Assembly: GCF_017114945.1 (NCBI RefSeq)
Contig: NZ_JABXKQ010000042.1
Coordinates: 46,108 to 110,107 of the forward strand
From: Nostoc sp. JL34
GTDB taxonomy: Bacteria; Cyanobacteriota; Cyanobacteriia; Cyanobacteriales; Nostocaceae
Direction: 5' to 3'
Length of the DNA: 64,000 nucleotides
Part shown: in pieces, positions 1 to 8,500 of the stretch
Layout: each line of letters starts with the position of its first letter
How positions within the stretch are numbered: position 1 is the stretch's first letter
Position numbers and translations under genes: made by a program
Notes under the pieces: generated by a model
Told to the model about the DNA's origin: nothing
The model's input: only the letters and a program-made list of their open reading frames with translations
Databases searched by the model: none

Positions 1-253
1 GGTGCGGTGTGTAGTAGTTCAGCGCCACACATACTAGCGATCGCGCTTCTGGCATCACTAAGCGAATATCTTGACGCTTTGGGTTAGCCATCCATTCCAT
101 ATCGGCCTGATAACCCAGTTCAATCCATGCTTGCAACCTCTGCGCTTCTGTGGCATCTACTCTATCTACAGCAGCAATTCCAACTTTGTGAAAGCCCAAC
201 TCGCTGGCTTTTCCTTTCACTACACTACTGCTTGTTACGGAATACTGGTTCAT
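1..253 (-). CDS. queG: Epoxyqueuosine reductase QueG, N-terminal part (runs off left edge)
   Basis: The first 84 codons of a minus-strand gene begin with ATG at 253 and stay open to the window edge. The translation contains KASELGFHKVGIAAVD, then LQAWIELGYQADMEWM, NPKRQDIRLVMPEARSLV and VALNYYTPH, which is the conserved N-terminal signature of QueG. The enzyme is a cobalamin- and 4Fe-4S-dependent cytoplasmic reductase that performs the last step of queuosine synthesis in tRNA, epoxyqueuosine to queuosine. The iron-sulfur motifs lie in the part of the protein outside the window. The gene stands alone here, with about 450 bp of AT-rich DNA upstream. Assignment is from the N-terminal signature only. 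Confidence 0.85.
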   Translation of the reverse strand, partial: MNQYSVTSSSVVKGKASELGFHKVGIAAVDRVDATEAQRLQAWIELGYQADMEWMANPKRQDIRLVMPEARSLVCVALNYYTPH

Positions 254-699
254 TTTTTTATTTGGATTTTGCCTAACTAAAGGCGTTTATATTATACATT
301 ACATAGTCAATACCTTTGATTAACATTTGTCCTTTATCATACATATAAGTTTTATTTATAGTTTAATGCACTGCCTCCTTGATCCTGGAGTGAGCTTAAT
401 TTCCTCCTTTTAAAGGAGAGGTAGGAAAAATCAAGTCTTAACCCAGGCATATTGATTTATAGCTGGAAACTAATTCTTTAGAAGATGCTAATTCCGGCTT
501 GTCTCAATTACAGCGGATTGAAATTTAGTGAAGTATACAACCTCAGTCTCCAAGCTAGATATAAAAACCTGTTTGTTCTGTAAAACTTCCATCGTAGGGA
601 AGATTTAGCAATATGTAGCAATCTATCTCAACAGCAGCTTTTTTTTTACCTATTTTTGTATTGAAATTAATATTTATATAGCATAATGCAGGTAATTTT
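254..699. other. Intergenic region between queG and the OCP-CTD homolog
   Basis: This is AT-rich DNA between divergent genes. It carries a small palindrome, CTCCTTTTAAAGGAG, near 406-420 and presumably holds promoters for both neighbours. A CATAAT hexamer at 682-687 resembles a -10 box, but the upstream TTGAAA at 661-666 is only 15 bp away, so no promoter is called. I see no gene. Confidence 0.5.
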
Positions 700-1131
700 A
701 TGACCTCTGCTGAATTTATATCCCCAGCGCAGTTTCAAGAAGAATTCCAGATTGAGGGAATTATAGAACCAAGTGTACTGCGTTATTTTGAAACCTTAAA
801 TGCAGGAGAATTTGAGGCAACTGCTGCCTTATTTGCGGTAGATGGTGTGATGCGTCCACCATTTGAATCTGATATTGTGGGGACAGATGCGATCGCAGCC
901 TACTTAAAACAAGAAGGCCAAAACATTAAGGCTTACCCCAAGACAGGAATAGCCGAGACTTTAGAAAATGGTAAAATCCAAGTCCAGGTAACAGGCAAAG
1001 CACAAACTTCGTGGTGTAGTGTGAATGTCTTGTGGTTATTTATCCTCAACCAACAACGGCAAATTTTCTATACTAGAATTAAACTTTTAGCTTCTCCCCA
1101 AGAGTTACTTTCTTTACGTCGTGAAAAGTAG
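700..1131 (+). CDS. OCP C-terminal-domain homolog (CTDH), NTF2-fold carotenoid carrier
   Basis: The protein has 143 residues and is a single NTF2-like domain. The block LRYFETLNAGEFEATAALFA (residues 27-46), the VTGKAQTSWC stretch (about 97-106) and the tail IKLLASPQELLSLRREK match the C-terminal domain of the orange carotenoid protein. Stand-alone copies (CTDH) in Nostoc-type cyanobacteria are known to bind a keto-carotenoid between two monomers and pass it to OCP or helical carotenoid proteins. Cys106 lies where known CTDHs carry the cysteine involved in dimer redox control. A GG-containing Shine-Dalgarno match (AGG at 690-692) lies 7 bp before the ATG. No OCP or helical carotenoid protein gene is adjacent in this window, so its partner must be encoded elsewhere. 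Confidence 0.85.
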   Translation: MTSAEFISPAQFQEEFQIEGIIEPSVLRYFETLNAGEFEATAALFAVDGVMRPPFESDIVGTDAIAAYLKQEGQNIKAYPKTGIAETLENGKIQVQVTGKAQTSWCSVNVLWLFILNQQRQIFYTRIKLLASPQELLSLRREK

Positions 1132-1234
1132 CAAATAAGTATAATGGCTTAGGCAACGTTTGCTCGTACCCAAAACAAAATCAAGCCATCAAAATCCCTA
1201 TAAATCACATGACTTGAAAAATAGTAACTTTTGT

Positions 1235-1660
1235 CTATTGGACTAACTCAGGTAAAGTAGCTTCTAACTTGAGACAGTTAGCACCATTAATCTGCAACTG
1301 GTAATCTACTTTATCCATGAGACGATTCATAATCAGCCAACCATAACCACCTTCTTGTTTTTCCATAGGGTTGGGAGCGTAGTAGTTAGACATATCAAAA
1401 CCTTCGCCGTAGTCCCAAATTTCTAGGGCAAAATCCCGGTCTTTCACTTCCAAACGCAGTAAAATCGGTAAATTTGGTTTGTCCTTGTGGGCATGACGGA
1501 CTGCATTTGAGTAGGCCTCCACTAAAGCCAGTCTCAAACGACTTGATTGCCGCGACCAATCCACAGATTCCCCTAACTGGATTTTCAAACATCCCAGCAA
1601 CCAGTTTTCAACAATATTAAGAAAATTCAAGTCACTTGGTACATGAAGCTCACTTTTCAT
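1235..1660 (-). CDS. RsbW-like anti-sigma factor / serine kinase (HATPase_c_2)
   Basis: This 141-residue GHKL ATPase has an N-box (VEAYSNAVRHAH), a G1 box (WDYGEGFD) and a glycine-rich G2 box (GGYGWLIM). It has no dimerisation or sensor domain, as in RsbW/SpoIIAB-type kinases that phosphorylate an anti-sigma-factor antagonist or sequester a sigma factor. It starts 3 bp after the stop of the SpoIIE-type phosphatase gene, so the two are surely cotranscribed. The natural reading is a partner-switching pair in which kinase and phosphatase act oppositely on a STAS-domain antagonist. No STAS protein is encoded in the window. Cytoplasmic. Confidence 0.85.
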   Translation of the reverse strand: MKSELHVPSDLNFLNIVENWLLGCLKIQLGESVDWSRQSSRLRLALVEAYSNAVRHAHKDKPNLPILLRLEVKDRDFALEIWDYGEGFDMSNYYAPNPMEKQEGGYGWLIMNRLMDKVDYQLQINGANCLKLEATLPELVQ

Positions 1661-1663
1661 GAC

Positions 1664-3337
1664 TTACAAAATCTCCAGTGAAAGTATAGTTTGATCGTCT
1701 TCTTGAACGTGATTATCTGCCTGGATGCGAGCTAGTAAATGGTTAAGAGAAAGTGGTTTCTGCTCCTGTTGTAAGAGTTGCCAAAGACCATCTTGATTCA
1801 GCATAGAACGGTTTATCGGCTCAACCCCAGTCACTGTTTTTCCGGCTGAGTCAGAATCATTTGATATCATTGCTTCCGTAATTCCATCGCTAGCTAGTAA
1901 CAATGTGTCTCCAGCAGCGAGAACCAAGCGACCAGATTGTGCCTGCCACTTAGGCAAGATTCCCAGAGGAACACTGCGGACTTTGAGGTAATTGGGATTG
2001 TCGGCTAAAGCCGAGCAGTTTGACCATAATAGTGGATAGATATGACCGGCATTAGTGTAGACGAGTTCCTTAGTGCTAGGGGTATAACAAGCTAACACAA
2101 GGGTGATGAAATAATTGTTGCTAATTAAATCTTCACTGAGAGCGTGGTTGAGGTTCTGCATGACCACATTCGGCTCGGCTGGCGCTTCTTGAGATAATTC
2201 TCGGCGCAAGACTGAAATAATACTAGCCATGAATAAAGCCGCTGGGACACCCTTACCAGAAACATCACCCACTGCCAACCATAAGTCACCTTTGGGATGG
2301 ACAAAAACTTCAAAAAAATCTCCTCCTACTTCCCGCGCTGGGTAACAGCAAGCTTGCACCTTCACACCTTTAATGTCAGGTAAACTTTGGCGTAGCAAGT
2401 TGTATTGAATTTGGCGAGCCACCTCCAACTCAGTGTGAATTTGCTGTTGCTTTTCTTGGAGGCGCTGGTAGAGTTTTGCTTGGGAGAGGGCTAAAGCTGC
2501 TTGTTCGGCAACACCTGCAATCAGTTGGATGTCTTCGTCTTGCCAGGGGCGATCGCTTCCCCATTGGTGGAGAGCCAGCACAGCCAACAGATGCTGCTGG
2601 TAGCTAAGTGGGACAACCAGGTGGTGACAAGGATTACCGTTATATACATCTTGAGCAAGTTGATAATGACAGGTTTCCAGCACCTTTTCAATTAAAACAC
2701 TGGGGTCGAAGAAGCAATCGGATACAGGGGATTCAGGATTGTGGTAAAAAAACTGGTCTTGTGTGAGGCGATCGCCCTCTACTGGTTTAAGCAAGCAACT
2801 GGTAGCTTCAAATGTTTGTCCAATAGTTGCTACAATTTTTTGCAGCATACTGTCGTAGTCTAAAGACTCCCGAATTGCTGTTGTTACCGCATTAAACAAA
2901 GATTCTCGCCGTAGGGCCCGACGCAACTCTTGGGTGCGCTTCTTAACTAGGCGATATGTATCAGTGGCTTGCTCAACTAACGCTCTCAGCCGATCCGGAT
3001 TCCAGGGTTTGGTAATGTACTTGAATACCTGACCAGAGTTAATCGCATCCACCAAATCTTCGACATCAGTAAAACCAGTTAATAAAATCCGAATCGTGTC
3101 TGGAAAGCGCTCTACAGTGCGACTAAAAAATTCGGTGCCATTCATTTCTGGCATTCTTTGGTCAGAAATAATCACTGCCATTTCGCCAAATTGATCCAAT
3201 ATTTCCAGAGCATTAAAAGCATCATTGGCTTTATATACTTGAAAATCTCGTCTAAAAGTGCGGTAGAGTAAATCTAAGTTATCTGGCTCATCATCTACCA
3301 CCATGAGCTTAAGTTTTTCCACCCCGATCTCAGCCAT
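1664..3337 (-). CDS. Response regulator with GAF and SpoIIE/PP2C phosphatase domains
   Basis: The protein has 557 residues. An N-terminal receiver domain (about 10-130) carries VVDDEP and phospho-acceptor Asp59 in IISDQRMPEMNG, with the KPW lysine near 112. A linker and a GAF domain follow (about 150-290), then a coiled region (LQEKQQQIHTELEVARQIQ) and a SpoIIE-type PP2C domain (about 330-557) with AREVGGDFFEVF, VGDVSGKGVPAALFMA, TNAGH and LLLASDGITEAM. This is the architecture of RsbU/RssB-like phosphatases switched by phosphorylation. It probably dephosphorylates a STAS antagonist, opposing the RsbW-like kinase directly downstream. The histidine kinase that feeds it is not in the window. 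Confidence 0.92.
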   Translation of the reverse strand: MAEIGVEKLKLMVVDDEPDNLDLLYRTFRRDFQVYKANDAFNALEILDQFGEMAVIISDQRMPEMNGTEFFSRTVERFPDTIRILLTGFTDVEDLVDAINSGQVFKYITKPWNPDRLRALVEQATDTYRLVKKRTQELRRALRRESLFNAVTTAIRESLDYDSMLQKIVATIGQTFEATSCLLKPVEGDRLTQDQFFYHNPESPVSDCFFDPSVLIEKVLETCHYQLAQDVYNGNPCHHLVVPLSYQQHLLAVLALHQWGSDRPWQDEDIQLIAGVAEQAALALSQAKLYQRLQEKQQQIHTELEVARQIQYNLLRQSLPDIKGVKVQACCYPAREVGGDFFEVFVHPKGDLWLAVGDVSGKGVPAALFMASIISVLRRELSQEAPAEPNVVMQNLNHALSEDLISNNYFITLVLACYTPSTKELVYTNAGHIYPLLWSNCSALADNPNYLKVRSVPLGILPKWQAQSGRLVLAAGDTLLLASDGITEAMISNDSDSAGKTVTGVEPINRSMLNQDGLWQLLQQEQKPLSLNHLLARIQADNHVQEDDQTILSLEIL

Positions 3338-3500
3338 ATTTGACTTTTGTTTTCACATATTTGAATGGCGAGATAGCATAATGTTTATCTCACCTGATAA
3401 ATAACAGAAAATCAGAGAATTCATTCACTTTGAAAATATCACTTTCTCAAAGTTCTGAGTTTCCCTCGATCATCCTCAATTGTCCAGACTAAAATTGACT

Positions 3501-4220
3501 TTATCCAACTAACCCAGAACGCAAGGCGCGGACTGCTGCTTGGGTACGGTCATCGGCACATAGCTTATTCAAAATATTGCGAACGTGAGTTTTAACAGTC
3601 CCAACAGTGATGTAAAGTCTTTCTGCAATTAATGCATTACTACAACCTTCGACAATCAACTGTAACACTTCCAATTCCCTTTCTGTCAGGGTGTAAGGTT
3701 GAATTCCTTCGAGATTCTCAAAAGAATCAGGGTTAGAGGCAATAGTCTTGGAATCGACAAAAGCTGATTCCAACTTTTGGGGATTTTGTTGTGCTTGTTG
3801 TAATACAATCCGAGCGATCGCTGGATCGATCCAGGCGTTGCCATTGTAAGTTACTCGCACTGCTTCCAGCAAATTATCAAATTTGATATCTTTCATGCAG
3901 TAAGAGTCTGCGCCAGCAGCAAAAGCTGCCAACACCGCTTCTTTGTTATCCCGCAGCGTCAAAATTAACACCTTTGTAAGTAGCTGTTGCCCGTTAGTAG
4001 TAGATTTTACCTCCCGTGTTAACTCAATGCCATCTTTATCTGGTAAACCAATATCTACAATGGCAATATCTGGTTGTAGCATTTTTAACATTTTTAGCCC
4101 CTCGACAGCATTGGCAGCTTCACCTACAACTTCAATTTCATCCTTTTGCTGTAGTGCTGTCCGAATACCTACACGAGTTAGGTCATGATCTTCAATCAGA
4201 GCGATACGAATTTTACTCAT
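3501..4220 (-). CDS. NarL/FixJ-family response regulator
   Basis: The protein has 239 residues from the ATG at 4220; the frame can be extended two codons to a TTG at 4226, which I consider less likely. The receiver domain (about 4-120) has IEDHD, phospho-acceptor Asp56 in IVDIGLPDKDG, and K in MKDIKF. A LuxR-type helix-turn-helix (TLTERELEVLQLIVEG, then VGTVKTHVRNILNKL) occupies residues about 170-235. It would be a DNA-binding transcription regulator phosphorylated by an unidentified histidine kinase. It lies 163 bp upstream of the SpoIIE-type gene on the same strand and may belong to the same signalling cassette, though the gap leaves room for a separate promoter. Confidence 0.9.
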   Translation of the reverse strand: MSKIRIALIEDHDLTRVGIRTALQQKDEIEVVGEAANAVEGLKMLKMLQPDIAIVDIGLPDKDGIELTREVKSTTNGQQLLTKVLILTLRDNKEAVLAAFAAGADSYCMKDIKFDNLLEAVRVTYNGNAWIDPAIARIVLQQAQQNPQKLESAFVDSKTIASNPDSFENLEGIQPYTLTERELEVLQLIVEGCSNALIAERLYITVGTVKTHVRNILNKLCADDRTQAAVRALRSGLVG

Positions 4221-4706
4221 AGCCAACTTCAGCCCGTTACACTACCTTAACCATAAAGTCGAGTTTCGTGACATACTCCCACACTAACTGTAAGCAGTAT
4301 AGTGGGGGCTTCTGTTCCCGGAACCAGAGTTGCAAGTTGAGCGTTTTATACTGAGTGAATATTACACTTTAACAATAAAAGTTGGACTGGTTCAGTCCAA
4401 GTACAAGCGCCCAAGACTAATTAGTTTAATTATGCTTTCTATTCTTGCTGGGCAATGGAGTATCTCTCCTGCCTCTTACTTTTCACAGCATCTGTAAAAC
4501 CTCACTTCCATTCATCTCCCCTACAAGGAGAGAGGCTTTGATTTTTTCCTCTTCCCTACTAGGAAAGCTTGCTCGGAGGTTAGGTTTTTCGTTGGTTTTT
4601 CCACATGACGTGGAAAGTAAGATACTGTCTAAGTTCTAATATAAAAAAATTTGATAAACTTAACATTCAAGCGAAATCTGGTGTGAGGGTTACTTAAGAA
4701 TAGGCT
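4221..4706. other. Intergenic region with a dispersed repeat
   Basis: This stretch separates divergent genes. It holds one copy (4497-4590) of a dispersed element that recurs inverted at 26231-26318, described separately. Apart from that it is AT-rich and presumably contains the promoters of the NarL-type regulator and the WecG-type gene. I see no gene; the open frame at 4445-4639 consists mainly of the repeat. Confidence 0.5.
4497..4590 (+). repeat. Dispersed intergenic repeat, copy A
   Basis: The segment reads AACCTCACTTCCATTC, then an AAGGAGAGAGGCTTTGA block, then a CTTCCCTACTAGG hairpin part, ending GGTTAGGTTTTTC. The reverse complement of 26231-26318 has the same blocks in the same order with several differences. 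It is non-coding and includes short hairpins. The family is inferred from these two copies within the window. Confidence 0.65.
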
Positions 4707-5462
4707 ATGTCTAACGACAATCAAGCATTTTCAGTGTTGGGAATACCAGTTCATGTGATGACTAACTATCCAGGCTGGTTGTTAGAATGCCTGCACGCAG
4801 GCAAAGGAACTCATGTAGTAACGCTCAATGCAGAAATGACTATGCAGGCAGAGCGAAATCAATTATTAGCTCAGGTCATTAAAAATGCTGAACTTGTGAT
4901 TCCAGATGGAGCCGGGGTTGTTCTGTATTTGCGGTGGCTATTATGGCAAAAAGTGCAGCGTTATCCAGGGATTGAATTAGCAGAAAAACTTTTGCAAGAA
5001 CTTGGGCAACAGAAGACAGGGGCAAAGGTATTTTTCTATGGAGGAGCGCCTGGAGTAGCTGCAAATGCGGCAGATTTTTGGCAGCAGCAAATTCCAGATT
5101 TGAGTATAGTAGGCACTCATTCAGGCTATCATTCCCCAGAAGAAGAAGCGCAATTGCGACAAACTCTTGCTCAATTGCAGCCACAAGTGATTTTTGTCGG
5201 TTTGGGAGTGCCACGTCAAGAGTTATGGATTGCCGAAAACCGCCATTTGTGTCCTCAATCAATTTGGATTGGCGTTGGTGGCAGTTTTGATATTTGGTCG
5301 GGAACTAAAACTCGTGCTCCCGCCTGGTTAGGAAATAATAATTTGGAATGGTTGTATCGCCTTTATCAAGAACCTTGGCGCTGGCGACGGATGTTGGCTT
5401 TGCCAGCGTTTGCGGTGAAAGCGTTTGTTTATCGTGTGACAGCAAGGGGGGCAATTAGTTAA
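4707..5462 (+). CDS. WecG/TagA/CpsF family glycosyltransferase
   Basis: The protein has 251 residues, the family's usual length. The signatures are all present: VVTLNAEMTMQAE, AELVIPDGAGVV, YPGIELAEKLLQ, FFYGGAPGVAANAA, GLGVPRQELWI, IGVGGSFDIWSG and NLEWLYRLYQEPWRWRRM. Relatives transfer N-acetyl-D-mannosaminuronate or a similar sugar from a UDP-donor to an undecaprenyl-linked acceptor at the cytoplasmic face of the membrane, in wall or surface polysaccharide synthesis. The donor in cyanobacteria is not defined from sequence. It is followed by a hairpin terminator at 5543 and then ftsE on the same strand. Confidence 0.92.
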   Translation: MSNDNQAFSVLGIPVHVMTNYPGWLLECLHAGKGTHVVTLNAEMTMQAERNQLLAQVIKNAELVIPDGAGVVLYLRWLLWQKVQRYPGIELAEKLLQELGQQKTGAKVFFYGGAPGVAANAADFWQQQIPDLSIVGTHSGYHSPEEEAQLRQTLAQLQPQVIFVGLGVPRQELWIAENRHLCPQSIWIGVGGSFDIWSGTKTRAPAWLGNNNLEWLYRLYQEPWRWRRMLALPAFAVKAFVYRVTARGAIS

Positions 5463-5542
5463 GAGTGCTGAATTCTGAGTGTTATTACTTAGTTAGTATT
5501 AAGGTCTTCAAAAAATTTTAAATTTTCTTTGTTGAATTTTAA

Positions 5543-5575
5543 ATTCCCAGGCGAAACCTGGGAATCCTTATTTTT
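5543..5575 (+). terminator. Rho-independent-type terminator after the WecG-type gene
   Basis: An 8-9 bp perfect stem (ATTCCCAGG / CCTGGGAAT) with a CGAAA loop at 5543-5565 is followed by CCTTATTTTTG. It lies 80 bp after the stop codon and separates the gene from ftsE. Confidence 0.65.
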
Positions 5576-5637
5576 GAGAGGAATGTCACATCTAAGCAGG
5601 CAAACTGTTTGGTTTTGGGTATGAGGAAAATTTAACA

Positions 5638-6384
5638 ATGCCAGTATTAACAACTCAAGCTAAGAAAGACAAATCCCTTCATAGAGAGGACTGTAAAACT
5701 CAACAGCACGGAGGCCATACTACTGCAAAGGTGCAATTGCAATCTGTAAGCAAGACCTATACTAACGGCACTCACGCCTTGTTGAATGCGAACCTTGAGG
5801 TAAAAAAGGGAGAATTTCTGTTTATCACGGGGCCAAGTGGTTCTGGTAAATCAACGCTCTTGAAACTGCTGTATGGCCAGGAGTTGCCTACACAGGGAGA
5901 AGTAATTGTTGATGAATGTAATGTAGCGGATTTGCGGGGCGATCGCTTGTCATTATTGCGGCGACGGATTGGCATTGTGTTTCAAGACTACAAACTGATT
6001 ACCCAACGAACAGTAGCGGAAAATGTGACTTTTGTGCTGCAAGCTCAAGGGTATACCCGTAAAGAAATTCAACGACGCCTAGAACCAACCTTGAAGCTGG
6101 TAGGTTTGCTGAATAAAGCTGACTGTTTTCCAGATCAACTGTCTGGAGGAGAGCAACAGCGGGTGAGTATTGCCCGTGCGATCGTTGGGACACCACCCCT
6201 GCTATTGGCAGATGAGCCGACTGGAAATCTCGATCCAGATAATTCCTGGCAAGTTATCCAGATTCTCCAGAAGTTAAATTCCTTTGGAGCTACAGTAATT
6301 GTTACCACCCACGATGAACAATTGGTGCGGCGATGCAATCATCCAGTAGTGCAAGTTCGCAATGGACGGCTGTCTCAAAAATAG
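5638..6384 (+). CDS. ftsE: Cell-division ABC ATPase FtsE
   Basis: The protein has 248 residues with an extra N-terminal tail of about 30 residues. The ABC ATPase motifs are Walker [10 protein letters not shown] (65-73), Q-loop [11 protein letters not shown], signature [14 protein letters not shown], Walker [13 protein letters not shown] and the H-loop [27 protein letters not shown] is typical of FtsE rather than LolD-type ATPases. FtsE with the membrane protein FtsX couples ATP hydrolysis to periplasmic peptidoglycan hydrolysis during septation. No ftsX gene adjoins it; the next gene is convergent. The ATG follows a weak AGGAAAA ribosome-binding region at about 5622. Confidence 0.88.
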   Translation: MPVLTTQAKKDKSLHREDCKTQQHGGHTTAKVQLQSVSKTYTNGTHALLNANLEVKKGEFLFITGPSGSGKSTLLKLLYGQELPTQGEVIVDECNVADLRGDRLSLLRRRIGIVFQDYKLITQRTVAENVTFVLQAQGYTRKEIQRRLEPTLKLVGLLNKADCFPDQLSGGEQQRVSIARAIVGTPPLLLADEPTGNLDPDNSWQVIQILQKLNSFGATVIVTTHDEQLVRRCNHPVVQVRNGRLSQK

Positions 6385-6419
6385 TCATTAGTCATTTGCA
6401 AAGGTCAGAGGACAAAGGA

Positions 6420-7193
6420 CTAATAAACATGGTGTTTGACTTTTGCTGATACAGGTACAAAAGTTGCTGCTGTTTTGGGGGGTAAAACTTGTAGGCGATC
6501 GCAGGCTTGTAAACTCTTAAAAGCTGCCTCTCGAACTACAACTTCTTCCTCTCGACTGAGTAGGAGTTGCAAGCATTCGACAATATCTTGCTCCACTGAA
6601 GAATCAACTCGCTTACGGCTGATCAATTTAGTTAGTTGACGTAGGGCAATTAACCGCTTCAATGGATCTTTTTCTGTTAAATTGACCAACAGCTGATCGA
6701 GGTAGTCTTCTTCTCGATTTTCATAAAAGTTGACAATTTGCCATACCAATAAAATTAAAGTTAACAGTGTTCCCACACCTTGCACAATAGCACCAGCGGC
6801 AATCCAGGAACTGTGAGAGTCAACCCATATTGCGGCTGCCATGTAAGTGCTGACAGTAGCAAGACCACCACTGACGACTGCTAAAACTAACCGACGATTT
6901 GAACTGTTTAAGAACTTACGTATTTTAGACCAGCGCAATTGCCAGTCCCACTCCTGCATTGAGTAAACCAATACCATTACTCCAACGCCGATCAAGAGAG
7001 CCAATAGCAGTTTCCAGTTCCACAACAACATGGCAACGACGATTGTCAGGAACCCAAGAAAGCCCCCAGGCCCAGAGAAGCGCTTAAATGTTTGCTGCTT
7101 TGTAGCTCCTTTTGTCTTGGATTTTGTCAGCGACCAGTTCCAGTTGGGAATCTGGTTGATCAATTGCTGCCAAGAAGATGAAGCCTGTGCCAC
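6420..7193 (-). CDS. Conserved cyanobacterial membrane protein with a C-terminal helical-repeat region
   Basis: The protein has 257 residues and a GTG start. A basic, Pro/Trp-containing N-terminus is followed by four predicted membrane spans: FLGFLTIVVAMLLWNW, LLLALLIGVGVMVLVYSM, LVLAVVSGGLATVSTYMAAA and IVQGVGTLLTLILLVWQIV. The C-terminal third is soluble and predicted helical (KDPLKRLIALRQLTKL, VEQDIVECLQLLLSREEEVVVREAAFKSLQAC), resembling HEAT/armadillo repeats. I recognise it only as a conserved cyanobacterial membrane protein of unknown function. It is convergent with ftsE with 35 bp between stops, so nothing links it functionally to division. Confidence 0.75.
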   Translation of the reverse strand: MAQASSSWQQLINQIPNWNWSLTKSKTKGATKQQTFKRFSGPGGFLGFLTIVVAMLLWNWKLLLALLIGVGVMVLVYSMQEWDWQLRWSKIRKFLNSSNRRLVLAVVSGGLATVSTYMAAAIWVDSHSSWIAAGAIVQGVGTLLTLILLVWQIVNFYENREEDYLDQLLVNLTEKDPLKRLIALRQLTKLISRKRVDSSVEQDIVECLQLLLSREEEVVVREAAFKSLQACDRLQVLPPKTAATFVPVSAKVKHHVY

Positions 7194-7397
7194 AGTGTTT
7201 ACCTACTTGATGATGAAATTACCTATTGTATAAGTTTTACTAGGGATGAAGAAAGGGTGAAGCCCCAAACTACAAGATGCCCGGTTTTCATGGACGGATA
7301 GTAGACTATTACAGCACGGCGGAAATTAAGATACCATTTTCAATGGCTTAGAGCAAGGGCATAAAGACTTTTTAAAGTTTGAATTTTAGGAATTAGC

Positions 7398-7982
7398 TTA
7401 AAAACAAAAACGAAAGCGATCAAGGGTGAATTGACCATCAAAAGCACAAAAAGTAATGCTGTAGATGTTATTCCCAGTTATAGATAATAAAGTATTGGGG
7501 GAAATTGTCGAGTCTGAATTGGCAAGATTAGAGCCTGGTAGTGCAGTTTGAGCGAGCAGTTGGCGATCGCGATCGTAGGCGGAAAGCACTAGCCGTTGCG
7601 AACTAGTGACAAAGGCGCTAACCGAGTTAACGGGACGCAAGAAAGTAGCTTCTAAAAATCCGCTTTTGGGCGCTCCCATTAAGACTGTTAGCCCTGAATA
7701 GGTTGGAAATGCTGGATTTGATGGCTGTATTGCTAGAGAATTGTGAAAAATGACTCCCCAGCGTTCATACTGGCGCTCTACTGCTTCAAAATACTTTAAG
7801 TCTTCTAAGTCTAAACAAATACAAGTAGGTACAGTCACTCCGGCAGGGTCAATAGCTGATTCGACCTGACCCTGCCAAGCTGAAGCTTTAATTTCACTTT
7901 GTATATTAAACTTGTCAAGCGCAAATTTAGCGTCTTCAATCGTTGGTAATTTATTTGATTGAAGAGTAGCCTGCTTTCCCAT
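7398..7982 (-). CDS. Hypothetical protein, predicted beta-sandwich C-terminus
   Basis: The protein has 194 residues and no signal peptide or membrane segment. The N-terminal 40 residues are polar. The remainder alternates hydrophobic and polar residues in short predicted strands (FPTYSGLTVLMG, GFLEATFLRPVNSVSAFVTS, RLVLSAYDRDRQLLAQT, IYSITFCAFDGQFTLDRFRF). This resembles the jelly-roll cores seen in secreted cyanobacterial beta-sandwich proteins, but no export signal is present. The function is unknown. The ATG at 7982 is followed by MGKQATLQSNKLPTIEDAK. The gene stands alone, with more than 500 bp of non-coding DNA upstream. Confidence 0.65.
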   Translation of the reverse strand: MGKQATLQSNKLPTIEDAKFALDKFNIQSEIKASAWQGQVESAIDPAGVTVPTCICLDLEDLKYFEAVERQYERWGVIFHNSLAIQPSNPAFPTYSGLTVLMGAPKSGFLEATFLRPVNSVSAFVTSSQRLVLSAYDRDRQLLAQTALPGSNLANSDSTISPNTLLSITGNNIYSITFCAFDGQFTLDRFRFCF

Positions 7983-8500
7983 GACATCCCGCCTTACTAT
8001 TACTTAGACAATAATTAGATTAGTTATACATAAAATGCTATTTCCTCTACATATAGAAGTAGAATTAATAGCTTAATTAGAATAAGCGTTTTAACTATTT
8101 TTGCCACTCAAAATTATTTATGCTTTTTTTGATAGATTACCATATAAACTTATGCTAGATTCACGGTTGAGTGATACTCACTACCATGAGAAAGCCTTAT
8201 AAAACAGTAATTACAACGTTAAGTTACTTTTGATGGTGAAAAAAAATCACCAAATCTTTACAAGTAATCTAATAGTTTTACATCTACTTAATCTGACGGT
8301 AGCAAGAAGTCTTAAAGTGATTGGTTCGCTGATAATAACAATGAGTGGGGAGTTTGAACTAAACACGTAAATCCAGCGTAACTACAGAAGACGCAAGGAC
8401 GCGGATAAATTATTAAATACTCTCTCCGTGTCATGGTGTCTCTGCGTACTAGGTTTCTTCTTTCACTTGTGTCAACGAATCACTACAGTCAACAATACTT
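7983..8500. other. Long AT-rich intergenic region
   Basis: This stretch separates divergent genes. Around 8385-8460 it contains sequence of the kind ACGCAAGGACGCGG ... CTCCGTGTCATGGTGTCTCTGCG, a degenerate short-repeat motif that recurs near 45379-45402 and 50401-50422 and is common between Nostoc genes. I see no gene and no clear promoter. Confidence 0.5.

Noticed and set aside
4445..4639. 64-codon frame upstream of the WecG-type gene
   Set aside because: Made mainly of the dispersed repeat at 4497-4590 and lacks any family feature.
4879..5262. 127-codon minus-strand frame opposite the WecG-type gene
   Set aside because: Antisense shadow of a clearly identified glycosyltransferase.
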